NCBI GenBank assembly: GCA_964564035.1
Contig: CAZLZN010000004.1
Location: 1-64,000 of the forward strand
DNA: 64,000 bases
Direction: 5' to 3'
Source of the DNA: JAHIGH01 sp964564035
Lineage (GTDB): Bacteria > Patescibacteriota > Microgenomatia > Levybacterales > UBA12049
Part shown: in pieces, positions 27,041 to 35,549 of the stretch
How the letters are laid out: each line of letters begins with the position of its first letter
Position numbering within the stretch: the first letter of the stretch is position 1
The notes under the pieces: model-generated
The model's database searches: none
Seen by the model: the letters and a program-made list of their open reading frames with translations, nothing else
Told to the model about the DNA's origin: nothing
Made by a program: the position numbers and the translations under genes

Positions 27041-27673
27041 ATGGATAACGAGGTTTTAGAAATACTTAAAAAGACAAATACGATTAACGACAATAGTCAT
27101 TTTGTTTATACATCAGGCAAGCATGCCAAGTCTTACGTTAATAAAGACGCGATTTTTCCTCATACCAAATACACATCGAGAATCGCGGAGCTTATTGCCG
27201 AAAAATTCCGGGACTCTGCAATTGACGTAGTTGCAGGGCCATCGCTCGGAGGAATTATTTTGTCACAGTGGACAGCCTATCATCTGTCTAAATTAAAGAG
27301 CAAAGAAATTCTCAGTGTCTATACAGAAAAAACCACTGACAAAGACCAGATATTAACGAGGGGATATGATAAGCTGGTAAAGAATAAAAACGTACTTATA
27401 GTTGAGGATATTGTTACAACAGGCGGTTCTGTAAAAAAAGTTATTAAGAGTATTTTAAGAGCCGGAGGTAAAGTTACAGCGGTTTGTTCAATTGTTAATA
27501 AAGATCCAGAACATATTGATCCTGATTATATCGGCGCTCCATATGTTTATTTAACGACTTATGACACGCAGGTTTATGATGAAAAAGATTGTCCGCTTTG
27601 TAGACAGAATATTCCTATAAATACAACTCTTGGACATGGAAAAAAATATCTGGAAGGTAAAATAGGTAATTGA
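27041..27673 (+). CDS. pyrE: Orotate phosphoribosyltransferase
   Basis: Transfers phosphoribosyl from PRPP to orotate, giving OMP. 210 aa. The PRPP-binding motif VLIVEDIVTTGGSVKKVI is intact, with DVVAGPSLGGIILSQW upstream. A C-terminal extension has a cysteine pair (DEKDCPLCRQNIPINT), typical of the PyrE type found in Archaea and several bacterial phyla. Pairs with pyrF in one transcript. Confidence 0.95.
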   Translation: MDNEVLEILKKTNTINDNSHFVYTSGKHAKSYVNKDAIFPHTKYTSRIAELIAEKFRDSAIDVVAGPSLGGIILSQWTAYHLSKLKSKEILSVYTEKTTDKDQILTRGYDKLVKNKNVLIVEDIVTTGGSVKKVIKSILRAGGKVTAVCSIVNKDPEHIDPDYIGAPYVYLTTYDTQVYDEKDCPLCRQNIPINTTLGHGKKYLEGKIGN

Positions 27674-27704
27674 CAAAAGTGAAAAAATATCGTTCAATAG
27701 TATT

Positions 27705-28466
27705 ATGCATACTGCCAGCCGACCAATAATCGTTTCGCTTGTAACAGTTTTATTTGTTTTTATATGTCTTACCTTATTTTTTAAGCTTTTCGGTCCCATC
27801 CCGTTTTTTGTCCAGAATGTAACTACGACTAAAGAGTCACTTTTCATGGCTGAGGGCACCGGTGAAGTTACGATAATTCCGGACACAGCGCTTATCTCAT
27901 TTGGTGTTACAAAAACAGCTTCAACAGTCGAACAGGCTAAAAACGATGTAAATACTATATCTAATAAAATTACAGAGGATTTGAAAAAGCTTGGTGTGGA
28001 TGTCAAGAATATTAAGACCACAAATTACTCGGTTAATCCGCAATATGACTATTCCAGAGGGGGCCAAAGGATAACAGGGTACACTGTTGATACCAATATT
28101 CAAGTTAAGCTGCAACCAATTGACAAAGCAAATGATGCTGTCGATATCGCGACAGCAGACGGCGCAAACCAAGTAGGTGGTATCCAGTTCGTCGTTGACG
28201 ATAAAAAACAAAAAGAACTGGAAAATGAAGCGAGAAAGCTTGCGATCGAGGACGCCAAAGACAAAGCAAAAAGTATTGCCGATGCAGCGGGAATTAAGTT
28301 GGGTAGAATTGTCGATGTGAGAGTGAACCCGATCAATAATTTTGCTCCAATGCCGGTCATGAGAGATCTTGCAATGGGTAACGCAGAAAAAGCTCCCGAG
28401 ACACAGCTTAATCCCGGCGAGAACAAGGTCATGATGACCGTCAGCCTCTCCTACGAGACCTATTAA
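27705..28466 (+). CDS. SIMPL-domain (DUF541) protein
   Basis: 253 aa, with an N-terminal membrane helix (PIIVSLVTVLFVFICLTLFF) and an outward SIMPL domain: GTGEVTIIPDTALISFGVTK, QAKNDVNTISNKITEDLKKL, ITGYTVDTNIQVKL and the final MMTVSLSYETY. SIMPL proteins are periplasmic or surface oligomers of uncertain role, linked in some bacteria to stress tolerance. It lies 31 bp after pyrE and may be read from the same transcript, though a TTGACA occurs at 27670. Confidence 0.88.
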   Translation: MHTASRPIIVSLVTVLFVFICLTLFFKLFGPIPFFVQNVTTTKESLFMAEGTGEVTIIPDTALISFGVTKTASTVEQAKNDVNTISNKITEDLKKLGVDVKNIKTTNYSVNPQYDYSRGGQRITGYTVDTNIQVKLQPIDKANDAVDIATADGANQVGGIQFVVDDKKQKELENEARKLAIEDAKDKAKSIADAAGIKLGRIVDVRVNPINNFAPMPVMRDLAMGNAEKAPETQLNPGENKVMMTVSLSYETY

Positions 28467-28746
28467 TATTTGTCATTTGCCATTGATCCATCCGGCATTT
28501 GCTTATAATTTATTTAATAAACTGCGACTGAAATTGTTTGTGATTTATTGGAAATATTTTACTTACAATCATGCATTAATGCCTGATCTGAATATATATA
28601 TTATTTCGTGAATAATCTAAGCGCGTTTATATACATTAGAATAAGTAAACTAGAGAGATGGGGGGTAATTATATTTGGGGGATATAATCTATGACTTAAC
28701 CATTCATCGTTAACAAAGCCGCGGAGAGTATTGTAGAATTTAAAAT
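28467..28746. other. Intergenic region between convergent SIMPL and xer genes
   Basis: About 280 bp, AT-rich, with no credible gene. It begins with a weak heptamer-like stretch (CATTTGC / CATTGAT near 28474), holds the dif-like 28-mer at 28624-28651, and then a G-rich stretch (GAGAGATGGGGGGTAATTAT) followed by a nine-codon frame that is probably not a gene. Confidence 0.5.
28624..28651 (+). other. Candidate dif (Xer recombination) site
   Basis: A 28-nt sequence with the 11-6-11 layout of chromosomal dif sites: CGTTTATATAC / ATTAGA / ATAAGTAAACT. The two arms are inverted repeats (GTTTA facing TAAAC; 7 of 11 positions pair). The right arm matches the Bacillus-type TTATGTAAACT at 9 of 11 positions. 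It lies 96 bp beyond the stop of the Xer-like recombinase gene, and the surrounding gene orientation converges here. Unproven; short AT-rich matches can occur by chance. Confidence 0.4.
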
Positions 28747-29679
28747 TCACTTGTTTCCGGAATGGAATGTTTTGTGAACTTCTCTTAACTGCTTGTTTGT
28801 AATGTGTGTATATATTTGGGTAGTCGCGATGTTTTTGTGACCGAGCATTTCCTGTACGGATCTAATATCAGCCCCATTGGTCAGTAGATCAGTCGCGAAA
28901 CTATGTCTCAAAGTATGAACAGTCGCATCAACAGGTAAGCGCGCAAGTTTAACATATTTTTTGATTATCCGCTCAACGCTTCTGGGGGTAAGCCTCATCT
29001 TCTCTCCGCGGTTTTCTTCATTTTTTTTACCTGAATAGCGGATAAATAATGGCCTATACGGATCCAGTCTGATTTTCAGATAATTGCCGATCCAGTCCGC
29101 AGCCCTGTCGGAAATAAAAACAATTCTCGATTTGCCGCCTTTGCCAATCACACCGAATTCTCGTCTTTCTAGATTGATTTGTTCATGATTGAGTTTGGTT
29201 AATTCACTCACGCGAAGTCCGGTTGAAAATAGAAGCTCCATTATTGCCCTGTCCCGGGTGCCTTCTTCCGTTGATGTATCAGGCATTGTAACCAGGCGGT
29301 CTATTTGTTCACGCTCTAAAAACTTCAAACTGCGGCTTTCTGTTTTGGGCAGATCTATCTTGGAGGGCTCAAGCGTATTAATATCATTTTTGATAAGAAA
29401 TCTGAGAAACGACCTGAGGGCGATAACGTAATAATTTTGAGTAACCTTTTTGAGACCTTTTTCTTTGGCGTCTTTTACATTTGATAAATATACCCTATAT
29501 TTTCTAATACTTTGTAAATTCAAATCAGCCAGTGTTTTTTGAGGCATTTCGCGCTTAAACCAATTCTCAAAAACCACCAAATAATGCCTGTAGTCTCTGA
29601 TCGTAAGTTTGCTGCAATTTTTTTCTATCTCCAGATACTCCAGGAAATTCTGTATGTGTTCTTTTAGCGGATCATTCAT
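28747..29679 (-). CDS. Tyrosine recombinase XerC/XerD family
   Basis: 310 aa, the size of Xer proteins. The N-terminal SAM-like core-binding domain (FLEYLEIEKNCSKLTIRDY) precedes the catalytic domain with Arg in STGLRVSELTKL, the H-x-x-R box HTLRHSFATDLLTNG, the second His in MLGHKNIATTQIYTHI and the Tyr nucleophile in the same motif. Such enzymes resolve chromosome dimers at dif. It is the only Xer-like gene in the window and has a dif-like site just downstream. An integrase of a mobile element is less likely given the lack of cargo or att sites. XerC versus XerD cannot be decided. Confidence 0.92.
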   Translation of the reverse strand: MNDPLKEHIQNFLEYLEIEKNCSKLTIRDYRHYLVVFENWFKREMPQKTLADLNLQSIRKYRVYLSNVKDAKEKGLKKVTQNYYVIALRSFLRFLIKNDINTLEPSKIDLPKTESRSLKFLEREQIDRLVTMPDTSTEEGTRDRAIMELLFSTGLRVSELTKLNHEQINLERREFGVIGKGGKSRIVFISDRAADWIGNYLKIRLDPYRPLFIRYSGKKNEENRGEKMRLTPRSVERIIKKYVKLARLPVDATVHTLRHSFATDLLTNGADIRSVQEMLGHKNIATTQIYTHITNKQLREVHKTFHSGNK

Positions 29680-29788
29680 AGTTTAAAAGACGGCTGATTT
29701 AGATAACTTTAACTGATACCTGACAAAAAAGTCAATATTTTGTTTGATTTCTGTCAAGTAGTTTAATTTTATTTAATTTAATCTTAGG

Positions 29789-31795
29789 ATGCCAAAATTA
29801 TACTTTTTTATGATTTACCCGGCAATTGATAGTTCGACAACTATTTTTCAAAGGAGGGGAGAGAGAAAAATAATTTTTAAAGAAATTGTTGAATTATCCC
29901 CATTGCCGGTATTGATTGTGAATGCTGCTACAAATGAGATTGAATACGCTAATGGTGCATGGGAACAGGCAACCGGATACACACTGGACGAAGTAAAGGG
30001 TAGAAATCCCAATATTCTAAAAAGCGGCCGAACACCAAAGGAAATTCATAACCAAATCCGCAAGCACCTGAGAGAAGGCAGAATTTATAAAACAGAACTG
30101 TTATTTGATAAACGCAAAGACGGAAGCGAATTTCAATTATCATCTACTTTTTATCCAATCCAACAGGATGAGAGAAATATTTTTTATGTACAGATAGAGC
30201 ATGATATAACTGCGCGAAAAATTAAAGAAAAATTCAAAACAATGCATATTAATATCGCGCTTTTACTTGCCGCGTCTGAAGACATTCTGAGTGCGGTACC
30301 TAAGACGCTTGAATATTTGTGCGAAGGAACAGGTTGGGAAATTGGGGAGCTGTGGCTTCTATCACGTGACAGCCGGGAGATGCAGTATGTTGGTGCGTGG
30401 CATAGTCCCAATTTAAATGTAAAAGAATACATTGATAAAACTACTATCAAAACTTTTATGAAAGGAAAAGGCTTACCGGGTCGTGTATGGCAAACGGGAA
30501 AACCTGCATGGTATATAAATTCTCCGAATAATTTATTTTTTAAAAATATTGAGAAATCATTTTCTTTCGGAATAAATACAGCTTTAGCATTTCCAATTCA
30601 AATAAATTTAAAAACTACAGGTGTACTAACATTTTTTGCACGAGAAACTCATAAGCCGGACAATGAACTGCTTGAAACAATGAATATCCTGGGCAATCAT
30701 CTCGGGCATTTCATTGAGCATAAACGTATGGAAGAAAAACTGGCTAATATGACCGTGAAACAGCGCTTGCTTCTTAATGCGATCGGACAAGGCGTATATG
30801 GAGTAGATACCAAAGGCAAACTGACGTTTATTAACCCAGCTGCCGAAAATATGCTCGGATGGAGCACCGATGAACTTAAAGGCAAACGAATACACGATAT
30901 TATTCATCACACAAAATCAGATACCGTAACGCCTTTAAAATATTATCAGTGTCCGAATGTAAAGGTCAGAAAAAAAATAGGAAATCCAATACAAATTGAT
31001 AAAGAAATATTTTGGAGGAAAGACGGAACTTATTTTCCGGTAGAGTATGTAGTAACACCAATCCCTGAAAACAACAAAATTATCGGATCTGTTGTTACGT
31101 TCAGCGACATAACAAAAAGAAAACAGCTGGAAGAACTAAAAAAAGAGTTTTTGGCAACAGCGGCACATGAACTGAAAACTCCTATTACGTCATTAAAACT
31201 GCTGAGTCAATTACAACTAACAAAAATTAAAAATAATAAACCTGTAAATATTGAAGAGATGGCAAAAATAAATAATGAGCTTGAACGATTGACGCGAATA
31301 ATAAACGATATTTTAGATGATCAAAGAATTGAAACCGGAAAGTTAAGTATTACAAAAAATAAAATAGATTTGTCTGTCTTGGTCAAAGATACAGTCGATC
31401 AAATTTCCAGTATATTCGGTAAAGTAAAAATAATTTGCAAAGTCACACCCGGCATACTCGTGTTCGCGGATAGCGACAGGATCAGACAAGTAGTAACAAA
31501 TTTGCTTACAAACGCAATCAAATATTCTTCCGATGATTCCGAAATTTTGGCCGAAGTTAAAAAAGCCAACAATAAGGCTCTGGTATCTATTTCTGATAAA
31601 GGGATAGGGATAAGTTCGGGGAAACAAGAAAAAATATTTGACCGCTTCTTTCAAATTCAGGAGGGCAAATCCGGATTTGGGCTCGGCCTTTACATATCAA
31701 AACAAATAATTAATCTGCATAATGGAAAAATTTGGGTAAAATCAAGAGAAGGGGAGGGGAGTACTTTCCATTTCACGCTCACGCTGTTACAATAA
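29789..31795 (+). CDS. Hybrid-sensor-type PAS-GAF-PAS histidine kinase
   Basis: 668 aa, no membrane helices, so cytosolic. Domains in order: PAS (about 30-145, ELSPLPVLIVNAATNEIEYA), GAF (about 150-300), PAS/PAC (about 320-450, LNAIGQGVYGVDTKGKLTF), HisKA with His460 in AAHELKTPITSLK, and HATPase_c with N-box VVTNLLTNAIKYSSDD, G1 ISDKGIGIS and G2 GFGLGLYISKQI. All catalytic motifs are intact. No response regulator is adjacent, so its partner is elsewhere. ATG 29789 is preceded by a weak AGGA; a later ATG at 29810 is possible. Signal unknown; PAS/GAF suggests redox, light or small-ligand sensing. Confidence 0.9.
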   Translation: MPKLYFFMIYPAIDSSTTIFQRRGERKIIFKEIVELSPLPVLIVNAATNEIEYANGAWEQATGYTLDEVKGRNPNILKSGRTPKEIHNQIRKHLREGRIYKTELLFDKRKDGSEFQLSSTFYPIQQDERNIFYVQIEHDITARKIKEKFKTMHINIALLLAASEDILSAVPKTLEYLCEGTGWEIGELWLLSRDSREMQYVGAWHSPNLNVKEYIDKTTIKTFMKGKGLPGRVWQTGKPAWYINSPNNLFFKNIEKSFSFGINTALAFPIQINLKTTGVLTFFARETHKPDNELLETMNILGNHLGHFIEHKRMEEKLANMTVKQRLLLNAIGQGVYGVDTKGKLTFINPAAENMLGWSTDELKGKRIHDIIHHTKSDTVTPLKYYQCPNVKVRKKIGNPIQIDKEIFWRKDGTYFPVEYVVTPIPENNKIIGSVVTFSDITKRKQLEELKKEFLATAAHELKTPITSLKLLSQLQLTKIKNNKPVNIEEMAKINNELERLTRIINDILDDQRIETGKLSITKNKIDLSVLVKDTVDQISSIFGKVKIICKVTPGILVFADSDRIRQVVTNLLTNAIKYSSDDSEILAEVKKANNKALVSISDKGIGISSGKQEKIFDRFFQIQEGKSGFGLGLYISKQIINLHNGKIWVKSREGEGSTFHFTLTLLQ

Positions 31796-31837
31796 ACCAA
31801 ATAATCTCATCTAACGGATTATTCCTCTTTTATAAAT

Positions 31838-33274
31838 ATGATTAGCGATCAATATCAGGATTGCCTGAAATACATAGATAAGTATTGGGAAAGGATTATT
31901 TTCAGGCCATCCAAAATGAAGCTCAGAAGCGGGTTAAAAAATGTACCCATCCTTATATCCAGCGTTAATCATAAGCTTTTTAAAAATAAAAAAATTAACA
32001 GGCTGTATGTTGAAATCCCCCATTATTATTTTGTTCCGAATGACAGAAAGTTCAAATATATTTTCTATTGGGATAGTTATTTTATGTTCAAGGGATTAGT
32101 CGGAACTAAACGTGAATGGCTTATGAAGGAAATGGTCGAGAATTTTATATATCTATTTAACTATCTTCAGATAGTGCCTAATTTCAGCTCCAGGGCCGCG
32201 CTGGGACGCTCACAGCCGCCGTTCCTGTCTTCTATGATACTTGAGACATACAAGGCCCCCATAAACCGCAATAACTATTACAATTACGTAGGCAGTCTCC
32301 GGGGATTTATATACAGATTGTATTACAAGAGATGGCTCAATAGATCAATGGATATAGCAAGGCAGGAGTATGAACTTGTCTGGATCGATAAAGACTGCTC
32401 ATATAATCACAGTGTGCCCGGATATAAGCTATCACGATACGGCGACCGGGACATAGGCTACGCGCACTCATCCGAGCTTGAATCAGGATGGGATATGACA
32501 TCGAGATTTTACAGTAGATGTAATGAGTTTTTACCTGTTGATCTGAACTCTTATCTATATAAATATGAAATGGATTTTGCGGAATCCGCAAAAATTCTGG
32601 AAAACAAAGAAGATTTTGATTATTGGACTAAAAAAGCAAAAGAGAGACAAAGTGAGATAAATAAATATATGTGGGATGAACATACAGGGTTTTTTTATGA
32701 TTACGGTTATTATTATAAAAGGCTTAGTAAATTCTTATCTCTGGCCGGTTTTATGCCAATGTGGGCCGGGATAGCAACACCCGAGCAAGCCGAGCGCATG
32801 GTTAAAAAACTGCCAAAATTTGAAACCAAATACGGTCTTGCCATAACAGCTAAGGAGTCGCTCGCGCATCAAATAGATCTATCTAAAATTCAAACAAGGT
32901 TCAGATCCGCGATTGAATCTATTATTAAGCCCAAACAGTGGGATTATCCGAATATATGGTCTCCGCTTGAATATCTGACTGTTATTGGCTTACTGCGGTA
33001 TGGATATATAAACGAGGCAAAAAGAATCATGACTAATTCTATAAATGCTCATGCCGCCGCATATAGAAAGCACAAAACTTTTTTTGAAAAGCTAAATGGC
33101 GAAACCGGTGAATCCGGCTCAGGGGCTTTGTACCGCGACCAGGACGGCTTTGGCTGGACAAATGCTGTATTTTACCGTTATATAAAACTACTTGAAGATA
33201 TAGAGAGCTTAAAAACTATTTATGAAGAACCTCTTCAAGCCGAGCCTCCATATAACCTGGCTATCCTACACTAA
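31838..33274 (+). CDS. Trehalase-like glycoside hydrolase (GH37)
   Basis: 478 aa, no signal peptide, so cytosolic. Trehalase-type signatures are present: FYWDSYFMFKGLVGTKREWL, PNFSSRAALGRSQPPFLSSM, ESGWDMTSRF, QWDYPNIWSPLEYLTVIGLL and GALYRDQDGFGWTNAVFYRY. These carry the (alpha/alpha)6-barrel residues expected to bind and hydrolyse alpha,alpha-trehalose, including the Asp of ESGWD and the acid residues near the C-terminus. The protein is somewhat shorter than E. coli TreF (549 aa). No trehalose transporter or synthesis gene is beside it, so the substrate could be another alpha-glucoside. Confidence 0.85.
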   Translation: MISDQYQDCLKYIDKYWERIIFRPSKMKLRSGLKNVPILISSVNHKLFKNKKINRLYVEIPHYYFVPNDRKFKYIFYWDSYFMFKGLVGTKREWLMKEMVENFIYLFNYLQIVPNFSSRAALGRSQPPFLSSMILETYKAPINRNNYYNYVGSLRGFIYRLYYKRWLNRSMDIARQEYELVWIDKDCSYNHSVPGYKLSRYGDRDIGYAHSSELESGWDMTSRFYSRCNEFLPVDLNSYLYKYEMDFAESAKILENKEDFDYWTKKAKERQSEINKYMWDEHTGFFYDYGYYYKRLSKFLSLAGFMPMWAGIATPEQAERMVKKLPKFETKYGLAITAKESLAHQIDLSKIQTRFRSAIESIIKPKQWDYPNIWSPLEYLTVIGLLRYGYINEAKRIMTNSINAHAAAYRKHKTFFEKLNGETGESGSGALYRDQDGFGWTNAVFYRYIKLLEDIESLKTIYEEPLQAEPPYNLAILH

Positions 33275-34001
33275 TCCGACTCCCCTGCCTGAACCAAAGC
33301 GGGGAGAGGAGCACGGCAGGAATTACGAAGCTAATAAAAAAGCAGACAACTGTTCTTTGTGAAAAAAATGTTAAATATAGTCCCATAATATGTTATTGTG
33401 AATGTAACGAGTTAATTAAAAAAGGTACATGAATAACGGGAGAGCATTAATATACGACGCGGTATCATACGAATAATTAATTTAATTTTGAGGCATAAAT
33501 GATAAAAATATTTAAGAGCTCCCCCGGCTTTCGTGCCTGCATGACGTCGTAAAAGTATTATTGTGCGACGTGATAAGATTGTTGTCCTCCGGTGCCTACC
33601 GGGCTTATTTTAATCGTATTTAAGTACGATGTATTTCTAATCATAAAAGACGGGAGAATTGCTTCCGAATGACGAATGACTACTGGCCATGACCGAAAAA
33701 CGTATATTTTTAATTCAAGTACAATTGTTAAATTACGGCTTACCTCCGACGTAAGAGCGGTCTATTATGTAGGTAAACACAGCAAGTCTTAAGCGCCTGC
33801 CGATTGTCCAGAAATTTATTAAATTTAAAATTTTGTATACACATGTATAGAGAAGGCGTTATATTATGCGAAATTTATTTGCTTGCCAATAATGGTCAAT
33901 ATATTGTTTTTGAGTAAATGTTTTGTTTATTAAATGGTTCGTTGTAGCTCCTAAATATTTGAGGGGCCTTGTAGGGCTTTATATTGACAAGTAGTTTTAG
34001 G

Positions 34002-34030
34002 TTGATATATCAATCTAAACTCGTTATTTT
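34002..34030. repeat. Palindrome-containing repeat, copy 1
   Basis: Starts with the perfect 12-bp palindrome TTGATATATCAA (34002-34013). 25 of 29 nt match a second copy at 34377-34405, including TAAAC and TATTTT downstream of the palindrome. Confidence 0.6.
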
Positions 34031-34376
34031 AGCTTCATTAATAATATACATCTTATAAATTGGGCTTTCGTATTTTTTTCGAGCGACTCGAAACGCGCTA
34101 TCAAGAGTACAACGAGATCAATATTTGTTATTGTAAGACCATGTTTATTTATAAGATTAAGTATAAAAATATATCAAGATAATATTAAACTAGTTAACCA
34201 GTGAGAGTAAAATACATTTTATAGCTTAACAAGATAATAACTAATGATCAATAGTTTAGCTTGTAATTACGATATAAAGTTATATTTCTGAGGCTAATTT
34301 TCGATAATTTATTAGAATATATATTTTAAGCTTCCTCAATAAGCTATAGGAAAAGTAAATTCTCGTGCAATTTTGC

Positions 34377-34405
34377 TTGATATATCAATATAAACATGCT
34401 ATTTT
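34377..34405. repeat. Palindrome-containing repeat, copy 2
   Basis: Second copy of the TTGATATATCAA-headed repeat, 375 bp after the first and in the same orientation. It is followed by TTGAGGCTAAT, which also occurs (CTGAGGCTAAT) near 34288. Confidence 0.6.
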
Positions 34406-34546
34406 GAGGCTAATATTTTCAAATTAATGCTTTTTTGTTACGGAGAGCAGTATCTGTGTTGTACGAGCTGAGAGCACACGTGGTCTTATAGTATATAGGC
34501 TTTAATGCAAACAGGCTTATTTAAGGCTATTTCTATGCTATTAGCA

Positions 34547-34587
34547 CTGTGAAAAGTAGTAATATAGGCTGTGAAAAGTTATCCACA
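34547..34587 (+). other. Direct repeats next to a DnaA-box match
   Basis: CTGTGAAAAGT occurs at 34547-34557 and 34569-34579, exactly 22 bp (two helical turns) apart. The second copy runs into TTATCCACA (34579-34587), a perfect match to the bacterial DnaA-box consensus. Several AGGCT words precede it and AT-rich DNA follows. Confidence 0.4.
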
Positions 34588-34682
34588 TAACTATATCAAA
34601 CTATATCATTTATGTTATAGGATCTACTCTATTTTGATTATACTACTCTCTTATACTCTCTCCTCTTCCCTGCTCTTTTAGC

Positions 34683-35534
34683 TCATCCTGAAAAAACTAT
34701 TAAAACAAAAATAACAATGAAACCAACCCATGCATATTCCCATAAAATTCCTTTGAAAAATCTTTTTTCGAACCATATATGAGAGAGTCCGGCGACTATA
34801 TAGAAAAAGCCTGTCAGGAAGAGCGATATAATAGCCGGCTTGCTGGGCCAAAACCATAATATTGCGGCTAACTCTACAATGCATAGGGTTAATGCCAAAA
34901 CCCAAATTGCCAAAGGTTGAGTGATTTTCTGAAGCGCATAGGTCCATAAAGAATGATAAAAAAGCAGATAAGTATACGCGAATAATAATAGCAATATCGG
35001 AAGTATGTTGACGCGCAGAGTATACAGTACGTTGGTTAACAGAAAAAAAGATACCAGGGTGACTACGAAGGAAACAATTCTGGCACCGGACAGTAAAGCA
35101 ATAGTACGAGTTGAAGAGACAACCAAAATATTTTGACTGAGGTAAAGTGAGTAAAGACCGAACGCGTATACAACTGCTAAAATAATTTTATAAATAAAAT
35201 TCGGCGTCAAAAAGCAAAACAGGCCGAATGATAAACTATAAAAGAATGGCAAAATAAAAATTTCATACATGAATTTATCTTTGATGTCTTTGTATAGGCC
35301 CCAAAAGAGGAAAGCATCTGTCAGGATAGCGAGTATAAACGATGTAATAATTCCCGATCTGTTGAACTGGAATTCTGTAAAAAGAAGACCAATAGTTAAT
35401 ATAAGGACACCGATAACGAACTTCTGTCTCTTCCCTATTGTTATGCTTAGTGACTTTCTAGCTCTTTTGGTTCTTGTCAGCAGTTTGCCAATATTCAGAA
35501 AATTACCGGCTGTAGTTCTATTTTTTAGACTCAT
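34683..35534 (-). CDS. Multi-pass membrane protein, unknown
   Basis: 283 aa. A basic N-terminus (MSLKNRTTAGNFLNIGKLLT then TRTKRARKSL) is followed by about eight hydrophobic segments, e.g. FVIGVLILTIGLLF, ITSFILAILTDAFLFWG, FSLGLFCFLTPNFIYKIILA, ALLSGARIVSFVVTLVSFFL and WEYAWVGFIVIFVLIVFSG. No transporter motif recognised. The gene follows yebC with a 15-bp gap and is likely cotranscribed. Confidence 0.7.
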   Translation of the reverse strand: MSLKNRTTAGNFLNIGKLLTRTKRARKSLSITIGKRQKFVIGVLILTIGLLFTEFQFNRSGIITSFILAILTDAFLFWGLYKDIKDKFMYEIFILPFFYSLSFGLFCFLTPNFIYKIILAVVYAFGLYSLYLSQNILVVSSTRTIALLSGARIVSFVVTLVSFFLLTNVLYTLRVNILPILLLLFAYTYLLFYHSLWTYALQKITQPLAIWVLALTLCIVELAAILWFWPSKPAIISLFLTGFFYIVAGLSHIWFEKRFFKGILWEYAWVGFIVIFVLIVFSG

Positions 35535-35549
35535 TAATTATATTTTAAA

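Larger units (their letters stand above)
33275..34682. other. 1.4-kb gene-free AT-rich region with repeats
   Basis: Lies between the convergent trehalase and membrane-protein genes. No reading frame of credible length or codon use. The first half has several small inverted repeats: ACGTCG (33543) facing CGACGT (33576), CCGGT facing ACCGG near 33590-33602, ATCGTA facing TACGAT near 33614-33631, and TTACCT facing AGGTAA near 33741-33775. The second half is very AT-rich with repeated palindromes (34002, 34377), direct repeats and a TTATCCACA. No tmRNA, RNase P or SRP RNA hallmark was found. It may hold an unknown structured RNA or a replication-related locus. Confidence 0.6.

Noticed and set aside
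28677..28705. Nine-codon G-rich frame after GAGAGATGGGGGG
   Set aside because: Too short, no homology visible, no clear Shine-Dalgarno at proper spacing.
28747..29679. Integrase of a prophage or island
   Set aside because: Length and motifs fit Xer; no att pair, phage genes or cargo nearby.
34547..34587. Calling the DnaA-box cluster oriC
   Set aside because: Only one perfect box, and gene orientation converges here instead of diverging; kept as a finding, not as an origin.
33275..34682. RNase P RNA, tmRNA or SRP RNA
   Set aside because: None of the conserved core sequences of these RNAs could be found on either strand.
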